NCBI GenBank assembly: GCA_002104905.1 | Contig: MCFE01000593.1 | Location: 1-55,000, forward strand | DNA: 55,000 nt | From: Basidiobolus meristosporus CBS 931.73 | Taxonomy: Eukaryota > Basidiobolomycota > Basidiobolomycetes > Basidiobolales > Basidiobolaceae | Reading direction: 5' to 3' | In this document: one piece after another, positions 33,773 through 44,812 of the stretch | How the letters are laid out: each line of letters begins with the position of its first letter | Numbering within the stretch: the stretch's first letter is position 1 | Program-made: the position numbers and the translations under genes | The notes under the pieces: generated by a model | Seen by the model: the letters and a program-made list of their open reading frames with translations, nothing else | Database searches by the model: none | What the model was told of the DNA's origin: nothing

Positions 33773-35028
33773 TGTTGTGTTGTATTATGATTAGTTTGGG
33801 GCTTGTTCTACAATGTAGAGGCTAATCAACAATATACTACAACTTCCAGTATGTTAATACTGAAATAGTTTATTGGGAGTTTGATATACCAATAGAAGAT
33901 ATAACTTTCACTAATTTCCTCAATCTTGGGCTCAAAATATACTGTAGGCAGTGTTTATCACTTCTACAGCAGTGTTCTGACCTTCTGTCAACTAATGGGC
34001 TTATTTACTTTTATAGTAACTTTTCCTTATTTGGAAGTCACTTTCCTTTCTGAGAAAATATTTCCTAATATGGAAATTCTGAACTCCCCTTTAACCTAAA
34101 GGGGTGTGTTGTAGAAGTCTCTAAAGGGGTGTTTAGACCTAAAGGGGTGTCTAAAGGGGTGTCTTTAGAGTAAAGGGGCTTCTTGTAGTGGTCTCTAAAG
34201 TGGACTTTACACTAAAGGGGTGCCTAAAGGGGCTTCTTTAGAGTAAAGGGGTTTCTTAAAGGGGTCTCTAAAGGGGTCTTTAGACCTAAAGGGGTGTCTA
34301 AAGGGGTGTCTAAAGGGGTGTCTTTAGAGTAAAGGGTTTTCTTAGAGGGGACTTTTCCAACAGAAAAGTGGTAGTTTCTTGTAGAACTTAGATTGGATTC
34401 TTGTGAGCTTTGCAGTCTCTTTACTGATGTAGTACTGATCAAAGTCAGAATACTCAACAGTGCAAGTGATGCAGGGGAAGTCTTATAACCTTTAAACTTG
34501 TAATCGTAGTGTGGAGATTCTGGAAAGAGAGGCTCTCCCTTTATTTTTCAGCTGGGGAAGTCATATATATGAAAATTTTGAAGGATCAAAGTTTTTGGAC
34601 GATTGCGCAAGCAATACACGTGATACGAAGCTAAAATTTTGCAGTGGCGCAGATCGGACATAGGCGCAGCACCTGTGAAAATTTCACGTGATTTGACTGG
34701 CTGGTTCAAAAGTTACACGCAATCAAAGTCACCATAGTAATCCTAGCAATAAGGCATAGTATATATAATAGTTGGACTCTTTTGGTCATAACTCCTTAAG
34801 TACTGCTTCAAATGAGCTGTAATTTGAAACATGTGTTGGCTACTACGTGTTCTGTATGACATACTATTCTTGGGTGGATTGCTTGTCAGGGTCTGGAGCA
34901 TTTACTCTTCAAAGTTGGAAATTCTTGATCTTTCTCTTGTGTGTTACAATAGCAAAAAGCAAAATAAAGAAATGAGTGCAATATTGGTTTAGAGATATTG
35001 TAGTAATGGAATACTTTCCATTACCACA
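33773..35028 (-). repeat. Complete 5' LTR of element E
   Basis: 1256 bp, TG...CA in both orientations. Its outer 490 bp (34538-35028) is unique in the window and holds two CACGTGAT boxes (34617-34624, 34685-34692), a TATATATAA-like run near 34760 and several CpGs; in the minus orientation this is the U3 end. A hairpin-like GTAATGGAATACTTTCCATTAC sits at the very end (about 35004-35025). Confidence 0.75.
34094..34350. repeat. CTAAAGGGGTGT minisatellite, second LTR copy
   Basis: Counterpart of 32156-32400 in the complete LTR, with an extra 12-base unit around 34295-34315. A 77-codon minus frame across it (TPLDTPLDTPLG) is just the repeat translated. Confidence 0.85.
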
Positions 35029-35175
35029 GATTTACTAGAATATTTTCACCAAACTGCCGGGTACACCAAGCATGAAAATTCTCAAAGTTGTCCAAAGTGC
35101 CCCAAACTTTGCACTCATGCACTTGGGACCTTCCTTAACTTATTCTATATGCTTGTAGTGCCAAGAACATATCAT

Positions 35176-38100
35176 GTCACTACTGTATTACTGGAATTTT
35201 CCCTCTGCTGAAAAGTTCAATGGATCTGACCACCAAGTGTGGAAGGTGATGATGAAGATGCTGCTACAAGAAAGAGGCCTTTGGGATATTGTTGTGGGAG
35301 AATAATGCCTGCCTAAAACATGGCAGAGGAAGCCTTTAAGTACCAGGAGAAAGAACAAAGTGCCTTTAACTGCATTTGCCTTAATGTTAAAGACAAATTG
35401 CTAAATCAATGCTATAGAGCAAAAACAGCAAAGAATGCCTGGAAGGCATTAGAAGACACCTACTGGTCATGTTAAGCTGCTAATAGAATGTATCTCAGAC
35501 AAAAATTCCTTACTACAAAGATGCAGCCAGGAAAAGAAATGAAAAATCTAATTAACAGATTTACCCTGCTGGTAGATGAGATGGAATCTGTGGGTGTACC
35601 AACTACTGATGCGGATGTGATAATAACCACACTGAAAAGCCTGACAGACATGTTTTGGGACCTTGTATCAGCCCTAGAGTCCAGAATTGACAATTTGCAA
35701 TTAAACTATGTATATGGAAGGCTCCTAGATGAAGAATCAAGAAAATCAAGCGCCAATAAGAAGGAAGAAAAAAATGCTTTAATAAGCAATGATAACCAGC
35801 AAAGAAGGTACCCAAGACCTTAAAAGGTCAATAGCAACCTGTTTGGCAACTACTGCAAGATGAAAGGACACACATTAGATCAGTGTCTCAAAAAGAGAGA
35901 TAATCACCAAAAGAAGTCTAGTTATGGAAATGCTGCAACAAATGAAGATAGACTATTCATGTCTGCACAAGATATGACCACAAGCAAGGATTCCTGAAAT
36001 GATATATTGACTCTGGAGCATCTTGACACTTTAGACACCAAACAGAACTTTTTACCAAATATCAAGAAATTCCAATTTAGTAGGTTTTCATGGGTTACAA
36101 TAGAACACTGGATGCAGTGGGAGCAGGAACTATCCAAGTAAACCTTAGACGCAGTGAAGAAAGCCATACACTGACCTTTAAAGAGGTACTCTATGTACCA
36201 GAAATAGCCAAGAACCTACTATCTGTAAGCAAGCCCATTGCAGAAGGACTCAGTTTCAGCTTTGACAATCTGGATGCAAGATCACTGATCAAAATGGTTC
36301 CCATATTACTTCAGGTATCTGAGATCAGAATCTATACAAGTTGATTTATATTCCATCATATTTGAAAGCCAATATAAGTAACTTAAATGAAGAAATGCCA
36401 ATGCTTTGGCACAGGAGAATTGGGCACATCAATTTTGATTTTTTGTGCACAATGATCTAAGATCAGCTAATTTCTGGATTAAAAGCTGATCCCCCAGCTA
36501 ATTTGGAGCACTGTGAAGCCTGCATATATGGGAAAAGCCAGACAACTGTGCAAGAGCTCTTGGCTAATCAAAACTAAGAAAAAATTAGGTCTAATTCACT
36601 CAGATCTGTGTGGACCTATGCAAATTTTTCCTTAGATGGGATGAGGTATTTAATCACTTTTATTGATGATTTTACAATATACACATGGGTCTACTTCATG
36701 GAGAAAAAAAAAGAAGCTCTATTTAAGCTCAGGGAGTTTAAAGCCATGGTGGAGAAAGAAACCGGTGAAAAATCAAGAAAATACAATCTGATAATGGTGG
36801 AGAATATAACTCAAGACTCTTCATCCACTTCTGCAAAATTCATGGGATAAAGCAAGAGACTACTGTACCAAGCTCCCACAGAAAAATGGAGTAGCAGAAC
36901 ATGCAAATAGATCAATAATTGATACGGCAAGATCTATGATTCATGATCAAAAATTTTCCTATGATTTTTGGGCGGAGTCAGTTGCAACAGCTGTATACCT
37001 TAAAAATTGGAGTTATAACAGAATATTTTATGATTGTGCTCCATTTGAAGTATGGCATGGATATGGGCCAAGTGCAGAACATCTGAGAGTATTTGGGTGT
37101 ACAGCAAATGCTAAGAAACTGCCCAGAAATCAGTTAAAATTTGAGCCAAAAAGTGTAAAATGCATATTTTTGGGCTACTGCAATGATATTAAAGCATACA
37201 GACTCTACAATACCAAAGCAGAGTAGCTAATCAAGTCCAGGGATGTGTTGTTTGCCAAAAATATAAAATTTTTGCAAGAAATGACACCAGTTGATGACAA
37301 AAATCTAGTCCCAAGTCAACCAGTTGTCAGGATTGAATCAGAGCAAAGCAAAGAAGTTTTTTCACTGTAGAGGACTCTACAACTGTAATTCAGCCTTAGT
37401 CTGTGCTTAACAATATCTCAGAAGTGACCATTCCAGTACCAAATGCCCAGAGATCATATTGAAACAAGAAAGAGCACAAGTCACCATATTAATGAGAGTA
37501 CATTTTTAATCTATGCCTACTCAGTTGATCTTAATTAGCCCCAGACTGTAAAGAGGCCCTAAGTTACCCTCAGAAAGAGTTTTGGAGATCTTCAATGACT
37601 GAGGAATATCAGGCCCTGATGGAAAATTGAACTTGGGACTTAGTCAAATTTTCAATCAACAAAAAATCAACTGGATGCAGTTGGGTATTTAAGACATTCT
37701 ACAATGCTGATGGTACAATCCAAAGATACAAATCAAGACTTGTGGCCAATGGATGCTCTCAAACAAGCGGACTTGACTATACTGAGACCTTTGCACCAGT
37801 AGCTAAGTTTAATTCCATTTGATTAATATTGGCTATTGCAGCCAAATATAAGTTTTTTATTCATGAGATGGATGTATAAACTGCATTTTTGAATGGAGAA
37901 CTTGATGAGGACATGTATATAGACCAGCCTGATGGGTTTGCTGACTAAGATAACCCCCATTTGGTCTGCAAGCTCAAAAAGTCTTTATATGGACTTAAAC
38001 AATCACTGAGAGCCTGGAATTGTATGATAGATTCTTATTTGGAATCTTTGAGTTTCAAAGGAGTAATGCTGACTATAGTATATACTATAAGCCAGATAGA

Positions 38101-39114
38101 GCAAATCCAGTTCTATTAGCTATATATGCTGATGATCTCATTTTAGCTGCCAATAACCTAGAAACATTGGAAGAGACTAAATCCAACCTATCTAGAACAT
38201 TGAAGATGCCAAATCTAGGAGAGCTCAGTTACTACTTAGGGATTAAGTTCTCCATAGACAGGAGTACCCAGACTATCACTCTAAGCCAATCCAAGCATAT
38301 TCAAGATATACTAAAGAAGTACCAAACAGATGACTGTAAACCAGCAGCCACTCCAATTGAGACAAACCTTAACTTGGTCAAAACATGATCAAATCAAGAG
38401 AGCTTGGTGCCATCTGAAAGCCCTGACTTTTCTTAGCAATCTATGGTGGGAGGTCTGATGTATATCATGCTTTGAACGCATCCATACATCTCATATTCAG
38501 TAGGAACTGTCAGCCAAGATAATCAGAACTATGGATCTGATCATTTTGCAGCAGTCAGGTGGATTTTTAGATACCTAAAAGGAGCTGCTGATATCTGCTT
38601 AAGATACACTTATAAGGACTCAGAACAGGATCTTGTGGGATACTCTGATGCTGCTTGGGTATATAGCTTGGAGGACAGAAGATCCACCACAGGATACACC
38701 TTTCTTTACTCTGAAGGAGCAATTTCATGGATTCATGAAAGCAACCAACTCTAGCACTTTCTACCACAGAGGCAGAGACATGGCAGCCTGTGAAGCTACA
38801 AAAGAAGCAGTGTGGCTAAGAAAGCTTTTTACATACTTAGGCCTATGTCAAAAAATGCCTATTACTTTATTTCAAGATAATCAAGAATGTACACAATTGG
38901 GTAGAAATCCAACTTTTCATGCTAGAACTAAGCACATAGATATTAGACATCATTTCATATGTGATGCTATAGAGAATAACTTAGTTAGCTTAGATTACTG
39001 TCCTTCAGATGAAATGATTGCCAACATATTTACCATACCATTAGCTAGTGATAAGTTAGTATATCTTAGGTCAAAATTGCAACTAGTCAGTGTGAACATT
39101 TAGCTGAGCGGGAG
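35176..39114 (+). pseudogene. Copia-F gag-pol remnant
   Basis: Starts inside gag (ITGIF-type sequence at about 35190) because the LTR end, primer site and ATG are deleted. Gag open 35488-35823, decayed zinc knuckle near 35850, protease region at 36010 (IDSGAS, next residues changed), integrase pieces (FIDDFTIYTWVYF near 36660; FDFWAESVATAVYL-like stretch near 36960), reverse transcriptase with YADD (about 38125) instead of YVDD, and RNase H (38580-39080), where the STTEAEY segment is frame-broken. More than a dozen stops, so it is non-functional. Order and sequence match Copia-A throughout, so it belongs to the same family. Confidence 0.83.
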
Positions 39115-39462
39115 GGTTGTAAAAGTTTGTAATTTCACCCAAGTATTAACCTAGCTTAGTCACTTGGATCATTACCTTCAAATCCTAGAGAATACTGACC
39201 AAATTCCTTGTTGCAATTTACTTAGAAAATTTTCACCAAACTGCCAGGTACTCAGAACATGAAAATTCTCAAACTTGTCCAAACAGCCCCACACTTTGCA
39301 CACATGTTCTTGGAACCTTCCTTAACTTATTCTGTGCTCTTGTAATCCCAAGATTATGTCAAAGTATAAATACTACTGTTACATTCAAGAAATCATCAAA
39401 TGAAAGCCACATAATCTACTTGTCCTCCCAATCACTTCCAATATCTCCAAGACTTTTAAACA
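39115..39462 (+). repeat. 3' LTR of Copia-F
   Basis: 348 bp, GGTTGTAAAAG...CTTTTAAACA; the first base has changed from T to G and the CAACA end is lost. It is followed by CTTTA, the target duplication, and then the remainder of the Copia-G 5' LTR (39468-39596). Confidence 0.82.
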
Positions 39463-39596
39463 CTTTACATGTTTGTCATGCCAAGACTATGTAAAAGTGT
39501 AAATACTACTTTTACATTCAATAAATCATTAAGTGAAAGCTGCATACTCACCTTGCTCTCCCAATCACTTCCAATACTTCCAAGACTCTTACAACA

Positions 39597-40333
39597 GGTT
39601 ATCAGCCCAAGCTGTCACTCTCTGCAATATCTACTACTGCTATTACCCAAATCTTTCCCTCTGCCAAAAAGTTGGATAGAATTAACTACCAAGTGTTGAA
39701 GGGAAGATGAAGAAGCTGCTACAAGCAAGAGGCCTTTGGGATATTGTCATGGAAGAAGAATTCCCCTCTAAAAGCATTGTAGAGGAATCCCTGAAGTATC
39801 AGAAGAAAGAACAAAGTGCCTGTAACAGCATTTGCCTTAATGTTAAAGACAAATTGCAAATTCAATGCTGAAGGGCAAAGATGGTAAAGAATGCCTGGAA
39901 GGCATCAAAAGACACCTACCAGTCCTGTTCAGCTGCTAAGAAAATATATCTGAGATGAAAATTCTTTACCAAGAAAGTGCAGCCAGGACAAGAAATGAAA
40001 AAACTAATTGATAGAATTACCCTGCTGGTGGATCAGATAGAATCTATGGGCATGCCAACTATTGATGAGGATGTGATAGTTACCATTCTGAATAGCCTGG
40101 CAGACAGTTTTAAGGGCCTTGTATCAGCCCTAGAGTCCAGAACTGAAGATTTGATCTCAAATTATGTAATGGAAGGCTCTTGGATAAAGAATTAAGAAAA
40201 TCAAGCACCAATAAGAAGGAAGAAAAGATCTTTTAATAAGCAATGATAAACCAAAAAGAAGGTACCCAAGAGCATTCAAAGGCAACAGCAACCTGCTTTG
40301 CATCTAATGCAAATGGAAATGACACACCTCAGA
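39597..40333 (+). pseudogene. Copia-G leader and gag
   Basis: Primer site GGTTATCAGCCC (39597-39608; one base different from the Copia-A site), then gag beginning about 39627, where ATG is changed. The Gag body is recognisable (LLVDQIESMGMPT, ALESRTEDL; 39977-40195) with stops near 39868 and 39956. The zinc knuckle lies at about 40300-40335 and is cut by the solo LTR in the codons after CLxS..., at a CCGG site. In Copia-A the uninterrupted target reads AGACCGGTGTCTC (about 15698). Confidence 0.75.
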
Positions 40334-40337
40334 CCGG

Positions 40338-41407
40338 TGTGGTGGTGTATAGGTCCAAGGGAGAGATACATCCAACACTTCTCAAGTGTTTTGTGTGTGG
40401 GGTGTTCACTGGGTGCAATAACCTCTGGCAAAAGCTTGCTAGGACTACTTGGGTTCTGTCTCTAATCTAATGTGAAGGGGAATAAAGCCACAAGCTTGTC
40501 AAGGGAAAACTATTGAGCTACAATCCCCAACTTAGCTGGCGTCTTAACAAAAGTATGTGCTGGGTTCAGTGTCCTTTGAGATGACAATGTACTAAAGCCT
40601 CCAAAGTCAAAACAACTGTAAACTCCACCAGCAGGGACTTGATAAGAATGCAGCTGTGGTCAATAGTTACAAAGACAGAAAAGTATCTTTGCCTGTACAA
40701 CAACAAACTTGGGAAAGAATCAAATATAATAAAAGATACCTACTCTGAGTATTCCTCACAAGTAGTGCCTCCAAGGTCAGTTGGCTGTCAGCACGGTTTC
40801 CTGGGAGTGTCCTGTGGTCTGGGGTTGGAAGTTCAGGTAGCAGCAGGTAGCAGTGATCACACTAATCAACAAGTTGGTATATTGATAAAAGGGATGATGA
40901 TTTATTGTTGAGGGATAGCCTCCCTTATATACTTTTCTCACTGGCTAAGTGATTACTAATCATGGTGTTCCAGAAGGTTCCGGAGATCAGTAGAAATCTT
41001 AATGACATCAGAATGACCTAAGAATGTTCTAAGTAGGTGCCGGAAGGTTCTAAGAGGCACAGCACATCCAACCAATCAGGAATCAGTATTCTGAAACCTT
41101 TGTAACATGGGATACCGTATATGTTATGGAAATGGTAGGGATGGTGACACGGGCTGATCATGTGTCACAGGTACTGGCGCGGGTACTTGCCTAATATAGA
41201 AGTACTTATAGCTAGTAATCTTACATAAAGTGAGGGGTAACTTATGCAATAAGGTAAGCAGGTGTGATAGTCAACTGGCTTATGAGATAGTACTGAATGG
41301 GTAAGACAAATGGGATAAAACTAAAATAAGTGTAGTAGAGATATAGGGAAGTAGAAAATAAGGGAATGAGCACATCTGTCAGTTGGTGTCACTGTCACCC
41401 CACTACA
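40338..41407 (-). mobile_element. Solo LTR of the Gypsy-2 family in Copia-G gag
   Basis: 1070 bp, TGTGGTGG...CCACTACA, flanked by CCGG at 40334-40337 and 41408-41411. The empty site is known from Copia-A, so the 4-base duplication is directly demonstrated. It is nearly identical to the copy at 2520-3589. Confidence 0.93.
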
Positions 41408-41411
41408 CCGG

Positions 41412-44400
41412 TTGCTTAATAAGAGAAATATTCAGCAAAAGACGCCTGATTATGGAAATGCTGCAACAGCTGAAGGTAGACTATTCATATCAGCACTGAA
41501 TATGACCACAAACATGGATTCTCAAACGCAGTATATCTACTCTGGAGCATCTCAATATCTTACACACCAAAAAAACTTTTTACCCATTACCAAGAAACTC
41601 CAAACAAGAAGGTTTTCATGGGTGACAATGGTACACTTGATGCAGTTGGAGAAGGACCTATCCAATTAAACCTTAGAAGCACTGAAGGAAGCCATACACT
41701 GCCCTTTAAAGAAGTACTCTATGTACCAGAAATAGCCAAGAACCCACTATCTGTAAGCAAGGCTACAGCAGAAGAACTCAGTTTCAGTTTTGGCAATTCT
41801 GGAGGCAGGATCACTGATCAAAATGGTGCCCATATTGCTTTGGGTATCAGGGATTGGAATCTATACAAGTTGACTTACATTCCATCATATTTGGAAGCCA
41901 ATGTAAGTGACTTAAATGAAGAAACACCAATGCTTTGGCACAGGAGATTTGGGCACATCAATATTGATTATTTGCGTAAAATGATCAAAGATCAGCTGAT
42001 TTCTGGAGTGAAAATTGATCCCCCAGCTAATTTGGAGCACTGTGAAGCCTGCATATATGGGAAACAAGCCAGACAACTGTTCAAGAGCTCTGGGTTAATC
42101 ACAACTAAGAAAAAATTAGATCTAATTCACCCAGATCTGTATGGACCTATGCAAAATATATCCTTAGGCAGGATGAAGTATTTAATCACTTTTATTGATG
42201 ATTATACAAGATACATGTGGGTCTACTTCATGGAGAGAAAGGAAGAAGCTCTGTCTAAGCTCAGGGAATTTAAAGTCATGGTGGAGAGAGAAACTGGTGA
42301 AAAAATCAAGAAAATACGCTCTGACAATGGTGGAGAATATACCTCAAAACTCCTCATCCACTTCTGCAAAATTCATGGGATAAAGCAAGAGACTACTGTA
42401 CCATACTCCCCACAGCAAAATGGAGTAGCAGAATGTGCCAACAGATCAATAATTAATATGGCAAGATATATGATCCATGATCAAAAATTATCCTTTGATT
42501 TTTGGGTGGAATCAGTTGCCACTGCTGTATATCTTAAAAATAGGAGTTATAACAGAATACTTTGTGGTTCTACTCCATTTGAAGCATGGAATGGATATAG
42601 ACCAAGTACAGGACATCTAAGAATATTTGGGTTTACAGCATATGCCAAGAAACTGCCCAGAAATCAGTCTAATTTTGAGCCAAAAAGTGTAAAATGCATA
42701 TTTTTGGGCAACCCCAATGAGAGTAAGGCATACCAGCTCTACAATACCAAAGCAAAGAAGTTAATCAAGTCCAGGGGTGTGTTGCTTGATGAAATCTCAA
42801 GATATTTACAAAAAGTAATATCAGATGATGACAAAAATCTAATCTCAAGTCCCCTGATGGTCAGGATAGAATCAGAGCAAAACAATGCAAAACTCTCACT
42901 CTAGAGGACTCTACAACAGTGGTTCAGCCTGTCTCAGTGCCCAGGAATATCCCAGAAATGGACATTCCAGTATCAAATGCCCAGATATCCAACCAGACAA
43001 GAAATTGCCCAAATTACCAAATCAATGAGGGTACAGCATAGCCTATGCCTATTCAGTCCACATTTATGAGCCCCAGACTGTAAACAAGACCCTGAATATC
43101 CTGCAGTCAGAGTTTTGGAGATCTGCAATGGCTGAGGAATATCAGGCACTGATGGAAAACTATACTTGATTGATATTGGTTATTGCAGCAAAATATAAGT
43201 TTTTTATACATCAAATGGATTTAAAACCTGCATTTTTAAGTGGAGAACTCAATGAGGATGTGTATATGGATCAGCCCAAGGGGTTTGTTGACTAAGATAA
43301 CTCCCATTTGGTCTGTAAGCCTAAAAAATCTCTATAGGGTGACAAACAATCACAAAGAGCCTGGAATTGTAAGATAGATTCTCATTTGGAGTATTTGAGT
43401 TTAAAAAGGAGTAATGCTGACTATAGTATATACTATAAGCCAAATAGAGCAAATCCAGTTCTATTAGTTCTATATGTGGATGATCTTATTATAGCCACCA
43501 ATAACCTAGAAACATTGGAAGAGACTAAACCCAGCCTATCTAAAGAGTTCAAGATATCCAATCTAGGAGAACTCAGTTACTACTTAGGGATAGAGTTCCC
43601 CATAGACAGAAGTACCCAGACTTTCACCCCAAGCCAATCCAAGTATACTCAAGATATACCAAACAAGTACCAAATATATCACTGTAAACTGGCAGCCACC
43701 CCAATGTAGACAAATTTTAACTTGGTCAAAACTCAACTAAATCAAGAGAGCTTAGTGCCATTTGAAAGCCCTGACTTTCCTTATCAGTATATGGAAGGCA
43801 ATCTGATGTATATTATGCTTGGAAAATGTCCAGATATCTCATATTCAGTGGGAGTTGTCAGCAAACATAATCAGAACTATGGATCTAATCATATTGCAGC
43901 AGTTAAGCAAATTTTTAGATATCTAAAAGGAACTGCTGATATGCACTTACAATTCACTTATAAGGATTCAGAACAGGATCTTGTGGAATACTCTGATGCT
44001 GATAGGGGACAAAACTTAAAAGACAGAAGATCCACCACAGGATACACCTTTCTTTACTGTCAAGGAGCAATTTCATGGAACTCAAGAGAGCAACCAACTG
44101 TCACACTCTCCACCACAGAGGCAGAGTACATAGCAACCTGTGAAGCTACAAAAGAAGCAATGTAGTTAAGAAAGCTTTTTTAGATTTATGCTTATGTCAA
44201 AAAATGCCTGTTACTTTATTTCATGATAATTTAGGATTTATATAATTAGGTACAAATCCAACTTTTCATGCCAGAACTAAGCACATAGATATTAGACATC
44301 ATTTCATATGTGAAGCTATAGAGAATAACTTAGTTAGCTTGGCTTACTGTCTCTCAGATGAAATGATTGCAGACATATTTGGCAAACCATCTGCTAGAGA

Positions 44401-44440
44401 CAAGCTTGAATATCTTAGGTCAAATTAGGACTAGTCAGTA
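41412..44440 (+). pseudogene. Copia-G pol with long intact integrase frame
   Basis: After the solo LTR, the end of gag and the protease (active site changed to YSGAS at about 41535) lead into a 428-codon open frame, 41618-42904. This covers HHCC (LWHRRFGHI...HCEAC), and the integrase catalytic Asp (IHPDLYG), Asp (RSDNGGE) and Glu (NGVAECANRS), plus the C-terminal region. The frame then breaks. The first part of reverse transcriptase is deleted near 43167 (about 190 bases absent relative to Copia-A). YVDD survives in 43386-43709, and RNase H runs 43722-44400 with SDAD and TEAEY retained but stops at 43708 and 44163. The element as a whole is dead. Confidence 0.85.
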
Positions 44441-44462
44441 TGAGCATTCAGCTGAGTTGGAG

Positions 44463-44807
44463 TGTTGAAAACTTGCAATTCCACCTGAATATTAGCCTAA
44501 CTTAGTCATATAGATCATTACCTTCAAATCCTAGGGAATACTGACTAAGTTCATTTTTGCATTTACTTAGAAAATTTTCAACAAGTTACCAGATACTCAG
44601 AACATGAAAATCAAATAAGCTGTCCAAATAGCTCCAAACTTTGCACATATGCTTTTGGGACCTTCCTTAACCTATTCTAAATGTTAGGTATGTCAAGACC
44701 ATATAAAAGTATAAATACTACTTTTACATTCAATAAATCATTAAGTGAAACCACATAATCTACTTGTCCTCCCAATCACTTCCAATATCTCCAAAACTCC
44801 TACAACA
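44463..44807 (+). repeat. 3' LTR of Copia-G
   Basis: 345 bp, TGTTGAAAACTTGC...CTCCTACAACA, followed by the TGTCT duplication. It is preceded by a purine run (GAGTTGGAG). Confidence 0.88.
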
Positions 44808-44812
44808 TGTCT

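Larger units (their letters stand above)
31835..35028 (-). mobile_element. Element E, gag-only LTR retrotransposon, innermost layer
   Basis: Minus-oriented element in the 5' LTR of Copia-F. The ends are TGTTGTGTTG and ATTACCACA, with GATT at 31831-31834 and 35029-35032 (GATTT if the first base is counted outside). The 5' LTR is 33773-35028; after it, read on the minus strand, lies a possible TGGTGGAGGACC primer site, then an intact gag. The second LTR is present only as 31835-32586, about 752 of 1256 bp. No protease, reverse transcriptase or integrase. The shared LTR parts are near-identical, so it is young; mobility would need enzymes from a relative. Whether the relative is gypsy-like is inferred from the Gag and the primer site. 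Confidence 0.83.
31731..39462 (+). mobile_element. Copia-F, third layer of the nest
   Basis: Copia element inserted in the 5' LTR of Copia-G with a CTTTA duplication (31726-31730 and 39463-39467). Its 5' LTR starts at 31731, is split by element E (31835-35028) and resumes at about 35033-35173, but the end of the LTR, the primer site and the gag ATG are deleted. 3' LTR 39115-39462. The coding region has many stops. Confidence 0.87.
31512..44807 (+). mobile_element. Copia-G, second layer of the nest
   Basis: Ty1/copia element inserted in Copia-H with a perfect TGTCT duplication (31507-31511 and 44808-44812). The 5' LTR is in two pieces (31512-31730 and 39468-39596) because Copia-F landed in it. 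Primer site at 39597, gag to 40333, a Gypsy-2-family solo LTR at 40338-41407, pol 41412-44440, 3' LTR 44463-44807. Its own sequence is about 4.5 kb, the usual size of this family. Confidence 0.88.

Noticed and set aside
32156-34350. Telomeric or CRISPR-like repeat array
   Set aside because: The AAAGGGG units are irregular, lack spacers and lie at equivalent positions in two LTRs, so they are an LTR minisatellite.
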